This document shows positions 38,107 to 45,944 of a stretch of DNA of 61,027 nucleotides, piece by piece. The DNA is taken from the NCBI GenBank assembly GCA_016218365.1, contig JACREF010000003.1, positions 1-61,027 on the forward strand, in the 5' to 3' direction. The stretch is from Gammaproteobacteria bacterium. Its GTDB lineage: Bacteria > Pseudomonadota > Gammaproteobacteria > SZUA-140. The translations under genes were made by a program, and so were the position numbers. Numbering within the stretch: position 1 is the stretch's first letter; each line of letters starts with the position of its first letter. Below the pieces are notes generated by a model, which saw only the letters and a program-made list of their open reading frames with translations, searched no databases and was not told the origin of the DNA.

Positions 38107-39237
38107 TCAATGTTCCTGCGGCGTAGGCGCGGCGTCATTGGCGGGCTGCACGCTGTTGTCTATGATCAGCGGCGTGCCGTTTCTGAGCTTGACCTGGCCG
38201 CTGGTGATGACCTGCGTCCCTGGCTGGAGACCCGCAATGATCGCCACCTGGTCACCGCGTGTCGCGCCGGTGGTCACAAACACCTGTTCAGCCACCGGCA
38301 AGGCCTTGTCACCGGCCGCGGCCTGCGGCGGCCTGGCGATAAAGACCGTGGCGCCATAGGCGTTATAGTTGATGGCGGTCTGTGGCAAGGTCAGCAACTG
38401 CTCCGGTGCGCCACGCTCTATCATCACATTGGCAAACATGCCGGGCAACAGCGCATCATCGGTATTGGCGAGCACGGCCTCGGCCTGGATGTTGCGGGTG
38501 GCCGCATCGACGGCGGCATTGATGGCGCGGATCCGTCCGCTGAATTCACGGCCTTCATAACTGTTGGTGGTCAGACGCACCCGCTGCCCCGCCTTCAGCA
38601 GCGCTATCTGCCGTTGCGGAACACCGAAATCAACGACGATCGGATCGGTTGCCTGCAACGAAACGATCTTGTCGGCCGAACTGATGAACTGCCCCACGCT
38701 GACCCGGCTGATCCCCAGCGTGCCGTCAAAAGGCGCGCGGATCTCCATCTTGTTGACGATCGCCTGCTGCTCCAGCTGCTGGGCCTTTTTGCCCTTCAGG
38801 TCGGCGAGCGCGATGTCCAGTTGCGCCTGGCTGATCGTCTTCTCGTTGAACTGCGCCTGGTCACGCTGATAGATAATGGTGGCCAGTTCGGTCGCGGCCT
38901 TCAGCGCCGCCAGTTTTGCCAGCTCGGCCTCTGAGTCCAGCCGCAGCAGCAACTGCCCGGCCTTGACGTGATCACCCGATTTGAAGGCGATCTCTCTGAT
39001 AATCCCCGGCTTCTCGCTGATGATGTCCACGCCATTAACGGCGCGCAGCGTACCCACCGCGGTGATCTGTGGTTGCCATTGTTCGAAATGGGCCGCCATC
39101 GCGGTCACCGTTGCCGGCGGCAGCCCGTTGCCAGACAGCCATTTTTTCATCATCGCGGCCTTGAAGACCTGGAAGCCATAAATCGCCCCGAACACCGTCG
39201 CGACGCTGACCAGCATGATGAACATGCGCTTTTTCAT
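38107..39237 (-). CDS. RND membrane fusion protein (HlyD/AcrA type)
   Basis: This 376-residue periplasmic adaptor has an N-terminal signal/anchor helix (5-22), lipoyl halves around ISEKPGIIREIAFKSGDHVKAGQLLLRLD and MEIRAPFDGTLGISRVSVGQFI, a helical hairpin between them and beta-barrel and membrane-proximal domains. It couples the RND pump directly downstream to an outer membrane channel. There is no lipobox. Start 39237 follows AGGGTGA. Confidence 0.92.
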   Translation of the reverse strand: MKKRMFIMLVSVATVFGAIYGFQVFKAAMMKKWLSGNGLPPATVTAMAAHFEQWQPQITAVGTLRAVNGVDIISEKPGIIREIAFKSGDHVKAGQLLLRLDSEAELAKLAALKAATELATIIYQRDQAQFNEKTISQAQLDIALADLKGKKAQQLEQQAIVNKMEIRAPFDGTLGISRVSVGQFISSADKIVSLQATDPIVVDFGVPQRQIALLKAGQRVRLTTNSYEGREFSGRIRAINAAVDAATRNIQAEAVLANTDDALLPGMFANVMIERGAPEQLLTLPQTAINYNAYGATVFIARPPQAAAGDKALPVAEQVFVTTGATRGDQVAIIAGLQPGTQVITSGQVKLRNGTPLIIDNSVQPANDAAPTPQEH

Positions 39238-39737
39238 TACGTGTCACCCTGAAAATCCTGGGAGGTTCTGAATAATTCGTGTCGTCGCATAACGCCATTG
39301 CCCAGGCCGCGCATGGCGAACTTCCAGATCAGGCAGCGTGATCCCTGTGTTCGTTGAAACCTGGCGCCAGACCGCCCGTGATATAGACTGGACATGCCGC
39401 CCCACTGCCTGACTATACTCTATAGAAACACGTCTTTTCCATATCAGACTACCGGACTGCTAATCCCCAGAACTCGTACTGGTACTAAGATATGTACCGC
39501 TACATTTCGAGGATACGTTCTGTGGCACGCCCGCTTGATGATGAGTTCAATTTCTTGGTATCCAGAAACCGTGATCTGTCCCGAATGGTACTTACTTAAG
39601 GGGGTAGCCGGCGGGTAGCCTGGGTTGAGCGACAGCGAAACCCGGGTTTCACTCCGTTCAACCCAGGCTACCTCCTATCAAAAACGCTTAAGTAAGTACC
39701 ATTCTGATCTGTCCCTGATTATTTCGGTGATTATTTT
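39238..39737. other. Intergenic region carrying MITE copy 2
   Basis: Apart from the MITE at 39583-39704, no gene is supported in these 500 bases. The target of the MITE, around CCAGAAACCGTGATCTGTCCC, resembles text at 43925-43945 and 43998-44020 (CCGTGG-TC-GTCCC), so the insertion went into an existing short dispersed repeat. Confidence 0.6.
39583..39704. mobile_element. 122-bp MITE, copy 2 (inverted)
   Basis: It has the same length and ends as the copy at 33457 but lies in the opposite orientation. It is flanked by an exact 11-bp duplication TGATCTGTCCC at 39572-39582 and 39705-39715. Four substitutions separate the two copies, so both are recent. No transposase gene is in the window; the 11-bp duplication length is in the range known for IS4-group elements, which is only a hint. 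Confidence 0.9.
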
Positions 39738-40484
39738 TTATGGGACGTTGAAGATCTCCGTGCCATGCGGCAGCATTGCTGCATCGTACTGCTTACGTTG
39801 GTCTTCGCTCATCGCCGCCGTCGTGGGCAAGGCCCGCAGCTTGCAGTGATCAGGGTCCTGCGCACCGGCCGGGATCGCTGGCATGGTCGGGACAAACATC
39901 GTTTGCATCACATGAAATGCCGCCGGGGCCACGCAGGCCTTGCTGCCGATCTCAGTCACTTCAGGGATCGACATCACCCCGGTAGTCGTGGACTTGAAGG
40001 ACGTGCTGTCCGACCTGAGACGCAACAGCGTATTGTTAAACTGGGCAAAATGCAGCCCGGACCCGGAGTAGTTGGCGTATGACACCGGGATCTGCTGAAA
40101 CGATTTCAGCTGTTGCTCGGTTATGACCTCCCGGTTGCTGGCCAGATCATAGGCCTGCTGCCTGAAGGCATTGACCACCGCAGGGCCCAGCTGACCATTG
40201 CGCCCCGGCTCGCCATGACAGGCATTACCGGCCTCATCAATCCAGTAGGCGAACTGATACCCTCCCATCGGGTCAACCTGGATGGACTGTTGATCGGCCG
40301 CCTTGGCCCACCAGCCGCTCAGATATACCGTGTCGCTGCCGCAAGCGGCGAGGGCGGCGTCCTTGAGCACGGCCGTGGTCGCGCAGCCACTCACCGTCAG
40401 ACACAATGCCAGCAGACCGCCGCAAAGCATCACTGCACCAACAGGCTGTACTGCATCATCTGTCGCCATCACCTTGTGTATCAT
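39738..40484 (-). CDS. Hypothetical lipoprotein
   Basis: This 248-residue protein has a hydrophobic segment and a lipobox LTVSGC at about 29-34, so it is probably a lipid-anchored envelope protein. The rest shows no domain I recognise; several Cys residues are present (AACGSD, NACHGE, KACVAP, DHCKLR). AAGG precedes the ATG at 8 bp. A decayed attC-like sequence lies just upstream and a MITE just downstream, so it stands in mobile DNA. Confidence 0.7.
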   Translation of the reverse strand: MIHKVMATDDAVQPVGAVMLCGGLLALCLTVSGCATTAVLKDAALAACGSDTVYLSGWWAKAADQQSIQVDPMGGYQFAYWIDEAGNACHGEPGRNGQLGPAVVNAFRQQAYDLASNREVITEQQLKSFQQIPVSYANYSGSGLHFAQFNNTLLRLRSDSTSFKSTTTGVMSIPEVTEIGSKACVAPAAFHVMQTMFVPTMPAIPAGAQDPDHCKLRALPTTAAMSEDQRKQYDAAMLPHGTEIFNVP

Positions 40485-40559
40485 CGTCGACCTTGTGGTA
40501 ATTATTATTTGTGGAAATCGAGCATGCTCGCCTGCGGCCGCCTGTCATGTCAACAACAA

Positions 40560-40604
40560 GCCGCGGTCATGTGTCGGCGTGAACCAGCCTGATTATTAGT
40601 TGCC
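40560..40604 (-). repeat. Possible decayed integron attC half-site
   Basis: The text GCCGCGGTCATGTGTCGGCG, followed by GAA and GCCT, is closely similar to the right half of the attC-like site at 45112-45218 (GCCGCGGAAATGTGTCCGCG, then GAA and GCCT). The matching left half and a GTTRRRY core are not visible here, so I treat it as a remnant. Confidence 0.4.
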
Positions 40605-40613
40605 CCCTACCCG

Positions 40614-42044
40614 TTAACCCTCTTCGCCTGGGTATGTCTTCGATTGCAATCCACCGCGCAGCAGCATGGCGCCGAGCAGGGCCGCTATGGCAGCGAATAT
40701 TGCGCCACTGAGAAACGCAAGGTGGTAGCCGCCGGCAAGCGCGACCGGTACGGCCGCCCCTGTACCGGACAGACTCCCGGTACGGGCGGCGGCGAGGCTG
40801 GCCAGCACTGCAAGGCCCAGTGCGCCACCCATCATGAACGAGGTATTGACGATGCCCGAGGCGAGGCCTGAATCACCCGGCGCGACGTCACTCATCGCGG
40901 CGAGCAGCACCGGATTCAACGCCATGCCGCAGCCCAGGCCGAGCAACGTCATCCCGGGCAACACATGGGCAACAAAACTCCCACCGACCGGCGACAGCAC
41001 GAACAGCGCGAGCCCGGCTGCGGCAAGCAACAGGCCCGTTGCGAGCGGCAGCCGGATGCCGAAACGCATGACGAGCCGGGCGGACAAGCCGAGCGAGAAG
41101 GCCGCCATGATCAGATTGGCCGGCAGAAAGGCCAGTCCGACCTGCAAGGCGCTGTACCCGAGCACCCGCTGCAGATACAGCGCCGAGATGAAGAACCAGG
41201 CGAACATCGCCGCGGCCCACAGCACGCCGACGACATTGGCCGTCGCGAGATTGCGCAAACGGAACAGGCCGAGCGGCATCAACGGCGCACGCACCCGCGC
41301 CTCGATAACAAAGAACAGCACCAGCAATATTGCCGCACCGCTGAGCAAGCCGGTCGTCTGCACGGAGAGCCAGCCGGCTCCATTGCCATTGACGATCGCG
41401 TAGACCGCCAGCATCAACGCGGTCGTCACCGTCACGGCACCGGCGATGTCGAGCCGCTCGCCGTGTGCCTGCCCACGGTCATCCGGCAACAAGGCCGTAC
41501 ACAACGCATAGACCACGACCCCGATCGGCAGATTGACGAGAAAGATCCAGTGCCAGCTCAGTGCGTTGGTCAGCAAGCCGCCGAGCAGCACACCGATGCT
41601 GCCGCCGCCCGCGCACACAAAACCATACACCCCCATCGCCTTCGCCCGCTCGGCCGGCTCGGTGAACAGGTTCATGATCAGCGACAAGGCAACCGCCGAG
41701 ACCACGGCGCCACCCAACCCCTGCACCGCCCTTGCGGTGATCAGCAGCGCCTGTGTACCCGCCAGCCCACAGGCTGCGGAGGCGAGCGTGAACAAGGTGA
41801 TGCCGAGCAGCAACAACCGACGGTGCCCGTACAGATCACCGAGCCGGCCGCCAAGCAGCAGGAAGCCGCCGAAGGTCAGCATGTAGGCATTGACCACCCA
41901 CACCAGCGCGGTCTCGGAAAAGCCGAGGTCGGCCCGGATCGATGGCAGTGCGACATTGACGATCGTCGTATCGAGCACGATCATCAGTACCCCGGCGCAC
42001 AACACATACAGAGCGAGCCAGCGCTTGTCATGGGCGGGGGTCAT
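40614..42044 (-). CDS. DHA2-family MFS exporter (EmrB/QacA type)
   Basis: This 476-residue transporter has 14 predicted helices. Motifs are LDTTIVNVALPSI in helix 1, the loop GRLGDLYGHRR after helix 2 and the antiporter motif in helix 5 (GGSIGVLLGGLLTNALSW). Members export dyes, drugs or other organic compounds using protons. No EmrA-like adaptor or TetR regulator is adjacent. High GC separates it from the AT-richer genes next to it. Confidence 0.9.
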   Translation of the reverse strand: MTPAHDKRWLALYVLCAGVLMIVLDTTIVNVALPSIRADLGFSETALVWVVNAYMLTFGGFLLLGGRLGDLYGHRRLLLLGITLFTLASAACGLAGTQALLITARAVQGLGGAVVSAVALSLIMNLFTEPAERAKAMGVYGFVCAGGGSIGVLLGGLLTNALSWHWIFLVNLPIGVVVYALCTALLPDDRGQAHGERLDIAGAVTVTTALMLAVYAIVNGNGAGWLSVQTTGLLSGAAILLVLFFVIEARVRAPLMPLGLFRLRNLATANVVGVLWAAAMFAWFFISALYLQRVLGYSALQVGLAFLPANLIMAAFSLGLSARLVMRFGIRLPLATGLLLAAAGLALFVLSPVGGSFVAHVLPGMTLLGLGCGMALNPVLLAAMSDVAPGDSGLASGIVNTSFMMGGALGLAVLASLAAARTGSLSGTGAAVPVALAGGYHLAFLSGAIFAAIAALLGAMLLRGGLQSKTYPGEEG

Positions 42045-42105
42045 CGGCAGGGACGCAGCCTGATCAAGGCATCGCGCCCGATGTTTCGGATTGGCATTTT
42101 GAATT

Positions 42106-42141
42106 CACCGGACCTGCGCGAAAAGCCGCGCAGGTCCGGTG
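42106..42141. terminator. Perfect 15-bp hairpin downstream of GIY-YIG gene
   Basis: Fifteen-bp perfect arms (CACCGGACCTGCGCG and complement) flank a 6-base loop. No T-run follows on either side. It may end the cassette genes on the minus strand or be the last, altered recombination site of the array: GGCTAAT occurs just outside one arm. Confidence 0.45.
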
Positions 42142-42175
42142 GAATGAGAGATTAGCCATCGGCTTTCAACTTCGC

Positions 42176-42811
42176 CTATTGATCTTGGTAGGTTCTAGCG
42201 AAGTTGATTAACTCCATAGTTGGATCGGACTCAAATTCCGTAGCTAGTTCTATTGCTCTCTCCAAAATGGCGCCTCGCACCCGTGGCGCCATAATCACGC
42301 GCATAAACTTGGGAATACGTTTCGTCATAAAGCAGGATGCAAAATATGCGGCGCTAACTTCCCTTAACGAAGGGCTTAGGTCAATTTCTAACGGCGTGAT
42401 CGACAAGTTAGCCAGTGCATTTTCGAACTCCAAACACGCCAATGAAAACGCTCTGCTAGCGAAGAGGTCTAGCACTCTCTTGAACTGCATCACATGCTCA
42501 GAGGGCGACTCCTGTAGGTGCGTTGAAAGCGCATCATCCAAGATAGCGGTGACTTCCTCTGGGCTACCTTCAAAGAATTCCCGTGATGGGCTCGGACGCC
42601 CAAACGTCTTTTCAAGAAGAGAATGGGCATAACGCTCCGCCGCGTGGCAGTCCTTTACAAGGTACTCTTTGTAAACTTCAAACTTCGTTGGCACCCCCGT
42701 ACCCGAGGAAAGTTGTGCCGCACGTGCCGTTGCCTCGTTTGTGGTTTTTCCGACTTTGACCACGCCGGGCATTGACGGATTTACAAGGACATAGATGATG
42801 CCGTTTGCCAT
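42176..42811 (-). CDS. GIY-YIG (T5orf172-type) domain protein
   Basis: This 211-residue protein has an N-terminal GIY-YIG-like domain at about 3-90: GIIYVLVNPSMPGVVKVGKT supplies the two signature strands, followed by the conserved Arg in TARAAQLS. The C-terminal 120 residues are helical and unassigned. The first 90 residues are clearly related to those of the protein at 44040-45017. The start at 42811 lies just after the stop of the upstream gene (42823), so the two form a pair. A nuclease role is possible, but T5orf172 proteins are poorly studied. Confidence 0.75.
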   Translation of the reverse strand: MANGIIYVLVNPSMPGVVKVGKTTNEATARAAQLSSGTGVPTKFEVYKEYLVKDCHAAERYAHSLLEKTFGRPSPSREFFEGSPEEVTAILDDALSTHLQESPSEHVMQFKRVLDLFASRAFSLACLEFENALANLSITPLEIDLSPSLREVSAAYFASCFMTKRIPKFMRVIMAPRVRGAILERAIELATEFESDPTMELINFARTYQDQ

Positions 42812-42822
42812 AGGTGTTTGTC

Positions 42823-43539
42823 CTAATTGATGCAAGCTGTACTTCGCAGGAACGCGACAGTATTTTCGTACTTCGCTCTTTCGCTATTGCCAAGGGTTTC
42901 ATAGTGTCCAAACTCAGAAAAATAGCTTGCGAGTGTTTGAGCAGTTAATGGCTGTAAATTCCTGAATTCGTTTTGGCAGATGGCGGGCCAGTTCAATACC
43001 GCGCGATTTTGGTGGCCACCACCTTTGACAGGAACAAGATAGTCCTTGATTACTGGCGCTCCGGATCGGAATGTGAATGGGTTTTGCAAGAAGCCATCAC
43101 GAGCCACATCGCATATTGCAATCGAAAGTAATTGTTGAGTCTCTCCGATATAATAAGCACGCAACAATGCATCCCCGGTAAATAAGTCGTGCCTATCTGA
43201 TGCGGATGCCTCAAACCATGACCCATGTGCAATACCTGCGCGCAGCGGTATGCCAAAACGAAAGGCACACCTGAAGAGCTCAAAAGCCCGAGCAATAATC
43301 GCTTTAAGCGAGTCGCTGTCGTCTCCTCTAGTGCGCATGATGATGGTATCCGAGAAGAACCTTTCAGCTATTCCATCTCGTAATTCCTTGGACAATGGAA
43401 GCTCTTCCACATCGGTAGCATCGGCAAGATCGCAAAGCAGCTGCCATGCGGTGCCATTAGATTTTCGCAATACTGATGACATTCCAAGAATATCGAAATG
43501 TGCGACAAATACCTTTTCTTCATCTTCTAGTCCGCGCAT
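42823..43539 (-). CDS. Cyclase-homology-like protein of unknown function
   Basis: This 238-residue protein has the order of motifs of a class III nucleotide cyclase homology domain: VAHFDILGMS (first metal Asp at 16), RFFSDTII (second Asp at 64), LRAGIAHGSW (R100) and TGDALLRAYYIGETQ, which matches the GDAVN.AARLE region. The similarity is by motif only. It starts 14 bp after an attC site with GGGAG before the ATG and abuts the GIY-YIG gene, so both seem to ride on one integron cassette. A signal-making role in phage defence is a hypothesis. Confidence 0.65.
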   Translation of the reverse strand: MRGLEDEEKVFVAHFDILGMSSVLRKSNGTAWQLLCDLADATDVEELPLSKELRDGIAERFFSDTIIMRTRGDDSDSLKAIIARAFELFRCAFRFGIPLRAGIAHGSWFEASASDRHDLFTGDALLRAYYIGETQQLLSIAICDVARDGFLQNPFTFRSGAPVIKDYLVPVKGGGHQNRAVLNWPAICQNEFRNLQPLTAQTLASYFSEFGHYETLGNSERAKYENTVAFLRSTACIN

Positions 43540-43552
43540 ACGTGCTCCCGAT

Positions 43553-43609
43553 GGCTAACGCAAAGCTAAGCTGCGCCGCTTTTTGGCGGCTTGAGCGCAT
43601 AGTCAGGGC
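43553..43609 (-). other. Integron attC-like recombination site (57 bp)
   Basis: Read on the minus strand it ends with GCGTTAGCC (R' core) and begins with GCCCTGAC (R'' core, one base off CTAAC). Between them GCTCAAGC pairs with GCTTAGC, leaving one extra C as extrahelical base, and CCGC/GCGG closes the top. The length of 57 bp is typical of attC sites. It overlaps the last codons of the DUF2442 gene. Confidence 0.72.
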
Positions 43610-43841
43610 ATAGCTGTTGATAAAGAAACTCTGGCGCAAAATCTGCTCCATTCGGCCAGACGATGGTTTCAAGTTCCTTATTCAGATAAAACTCGGAGAA
43701 ACGCGATTTATCCTTCAAAGGCTGAAATATTTCACCCCACAGTTCTTTTTCAAGGTCGACCTCACCTTCTATGCCATCTGAAAACCTTAGCCGGATACGG
43801 TAATCACCTTGATACTCCGCTTCTTGTAATTTCGGCAACAT
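43566..43841 (-). CDS. DUF2442 domain protein
   Basis: This 91-residue protein matches DUF2442: YRIRLRFSDGIEGEVDL at 15-31, then a LWGEIFQPLKD helix and NGADFAPEFLYQQL near the end. DUF2442 genes commonly pair with DUF4160 genes and are suspected to act as toxin-antitoxin-like modules; this is not proven. Here only the tail of a DUF4160 gene remains upstream. The 3' end overlaps an attC site. Confidence 0.85.
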   Translation of the reverse strand: MLPKLQEAEYQGDYRIRLRFSDGIEGEVDLEKELWGEIFQPLKDKSRFSEFYLNKELETIVWPNGADFAPEFLYQQLCPDYALKPPKSGAA

Positions 43842-43845
43842 GGCA

Positions 43846-43920
43846 TCACTCCAATGGTTGAATATTCTTCAAGGCCTTTATTTCTCTAGCCAAGCTCCAG
43901 TCTTCGCTCAATTCATTCTT
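43846..43920 (-). pseudogene. 3' remnant of a DUF4160 gene
   Basis: Immediately before the DUF2442 ATG the minus strand encodes about 25 residues ending AREIKALKNIQPLE and a stop, which matches the W..A...qPL..I.PLE tail of DUF4160 proteins. The frame leads into the dispersed repeat at 43921 and soon meets a stop, so the front of the gene is gone. Confidence 0.6.
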
Positions 43921-44039
43921 GTATCCAGAAGCCGTGGTCTGTCCCGATTATTCCGTAGCATATCTCCGTCCGACTCAAATCATTCATACCTCACACCGCT
44001 CGAAACCGTGGTCCGTCCCTGATTGTTACCTGATTGTTA

Positions 44040-45017
44040 TTATGCTGTTGTTAGTGATTTTAGGTGCTCGATTACTTGCACGTAACGCTGCTCCCCCGAT
44101 GGATCATTGTGGGTACGGCATATTTCTATAAAGTTTTTCGCTTTACTTGAAATGGCTAACGCATTTTCGGTTATAAATCTTCTTAGCACGTCAGGGGGTT
44201 CTCTTCTGAGCCTGAATTTGTCTGCAAGCAGCATTACGCAACCGGTGATGATTTTTGATAGTTCTAGCCTGGTAAGACGCTGCCCGTCAGGTAACGTGGC
44301 GTCCATATTGTTTATGAACAAAGAAAAGCATTTCTCAGCATTTTTCTGGCTATCTCCCTTTGCAAACAACCTTCCCATTGCCCAGTAGCAATAAACACTA
44401 CCTTTTCTTGCTCCCTCTTTGTAGTATTCCAGTGCTTTTTCTTGATCTTGCCGAACACCTTCCCCCCCCTCATACATCTCCCCAATGTATCCATACGCAG
44501 GGAGAGCGCCTAGTTTTGCTGCTTGGCGGAACAGTCTAAGAGCTTCGGCATAGTCCTCAAGGTAATTTTCTAGCCCGTAATAGTATTGCTCTGCCTCATC
44601 AAAAATTGATGACCATGGAAATGAGTTAGTCATGCATGTATCGAGGTGTAGAGAATCCAACTCATCGGGTTGGCTGTCCTCTAGCAAGGAGTCCGGCTCA
44701 GGTAATGTCATATTGCCATCTATTGCACCGGGCGCCAAATTGACTGCTCTGACGGCCTCATTCACCGGGGCGTTAAAAAACTCTCTGTTATCTGAAACCC
44801 TGAATCCCTGCTGTTCAAGATAGGCATGAACAAAGGATTCAGCGGCAGAGCAGTTCTGAAAAAGTTGTTCGTACACGACGATAAATGGAGTTGGTAAACC
44901 TGTCACTCCAGAAAGTTCTAGCGCTCTTTCTGTGGGGGTGCGTGTGGTCTTTCCCACCTTTACCACGCCAGGCATAGCGCTATTTGCCAAAACATATATG
45001 TAACCAAGATCATCCAT
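44040..45017 (-). CDS. GIY-YIG (T5orf172-type) protein with Sel1 repeats
   Basis: This 325-residue protein opens with a domain (about 3-90) paralogous to the GIY-YIG protein at 42176-42811: GYIYVLANSAMPGVVKVGKTTR and NREFF are shared. An acidic linker follows, then two or three Sel1 repeats at about 150-230 (ALRLFRQAAKLGALPAYGYIGEMYEGGEG; ALEYYKEGARKGSVYCYWAMGRLFAKG) and a helical tail. The start at 45017 follows GGGAG. It lies behind an attC site, so it is probably a cassette gene. Confidence 0.78.
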   Translation of the reverse strand: MDDLGYIYVLANSAMPGVVKVGKTTRTPTERALELSGVTGLPTPFIVVYEQLFQNCSAAESFVHAYLEQQGFRVSDNREFFNAPVNEAVRAVNLAPGAIDGNMTLPEPDSLLEDSQPDELDSLHLDTCMTNSFPWSSIFDEAEQYYYGLENYLEDYAEALRLFRQAAKLGALPAYGYIGEMYEGGEGVRQDQEKALEYYKEGARKGSVYCYWAMGRLFAKGDSQKNAEKCFSLFINNMDATLPDGQRLTRLELSKIITGCVMLLADKFRLRREPPDVLRRFITENALAISSKAKNFIEICRTHNDPSGEQRYVQVIEHLKSLTTA

Positions 45018-45111
45018 CGCGTTCTCCCATCCGAGTTTTGTCATTATCCGCTCTTGACTGGCTCAGCAGGTGAGCCAGTCATCGCGACTGCAATGTGAGC
45101 CTTCCCTTCTT

Positions 45112-45218
45112 GCATAACGTCGCAAATCACCGGCACATTGTAGCGGCGTAAGGCTTGTGGCAGTCGTCACAAACGCAGCGCCGCGGAAATGTGTCCGCGT
45201 GAATTTGCCTTGTTAGCC
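45112..45218 (-). other. Integron attC-like site, long form (107 bp)
   Basis: On the plus strand it runs from GCATAAC (45112-45118) to GTTAGCC (45212-45218). The two halves are imperfect complements over about 40 bases: CGCAAATCAC pairs with the complement of GTGAATTTGCC with one extra base, CGGCACATT matches CGGACACATT, and AGCGGCG matches CGCGGCG. Extrahelical bases and a variable centre are the hallmarks of attC. It separates the DUF2971 gene from the GIY-YIG/Sel1 gene. Confidence 0.78.
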
Positions 45219-45251
45219 TTTTTTTAGGCGCTTTTTGTCTAACTTTAAACA

Positions 45252-45944
45252 CTATTGGTCACCTGCTAGAATTATGGCATTACTTCTAATTCGGTCAATT
45301 ATAGGATTACCCGTTACGATCGCTCTTGATACTCGCAAGTCTATTCCGTGCGCCAATTCAAACCAGAACTTTCTTTCACTTTGTTTCATGCGCCAACCGA
45401 GAATCAATTCGACTGGCTCAATGGGAATATAGTCATCTTCCAATTCTGAATCACATATTACCCGATGCTCTTCTTCATACTGCCAATACTTGTATTTAGT
45501 GAGCAACGCTTTTTTGCAGTCAGGAGGCTCGCTAATGTATTCGTTAATATCCTTCGTTGTATCTAGATAGCGCATAGACTCGGCGGCATGAGAGTTAAGA
45601 GTGATTGCGATACAAAGCCCCCTGTGGCTATCAGCATAATGGGACCACATTAATGGAATACCTGGCTTTTTACTTAGGCAAAGCACTTTAAAGCGTGCGA
45701 TAGATTCTCGCCACTTATCATCCAAACAAACAAGGGCTTCATGAAATGCTTTTGTATCCAGATCCTCGGGGATTTTGTCTATGTTATCTATGGCAAGTAA
45801 GTTTCCTTCAAAAGGATCATTTAACTTTTCGAGAACACTAAGCCGCATTCGTTTGTTTAAAATAATATCAAGAACACGCTCTCGTTCTACTTTGTTCTCT
45901 GGTTTGTCTTCTGGCCAACGCTTATATTTGTAATATCTTTCCAA
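45252..45944 (-). CDS. DUF2971 domain protein
   Basis: This 230-residue protein matches DUF2971: YYKYKRW near the start, LSVLEKLNDPFEGN, VLCLSKKPGIPLMWSHYADSHRGLCIAI and KYKYWQYEEEHRVI. The family is widespread in variable genome regions and its activity is not settled. It is AT-rich and lacks a good ribosome site. It is followed by the long attC site and preceded by a GTTAGCC core, so it looks like a cassette gene. Confidence 0.82.
   Translation of the reverse strand: MERYYKYKRWPEDKPENKVERERVLDIILNKRMRLSVLEKLNDPFEGNLLAIDNIDKIPEDLDTKAFHEALVCLDDKWRESIARFKVLCLSKKPGIPLMWSHYADSHRGLCIAITLNSHAAESMRYLDTTKDINEYISEPPDCKKALLTKYKYWQYEEEHRVICDSELEDDYIPIEPVELILGWRMKQSERKFWFELAHGIDLRVSRAIVTGNPIIDRIRSNAIILAGDQ

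Noticed and set aside
39394-39618. Small plus-strand frame ending in the MITE
   Set aside because: Composition and lack of ribosome site or family similarity indicate a chance frame; its end is encoded by the MITE.
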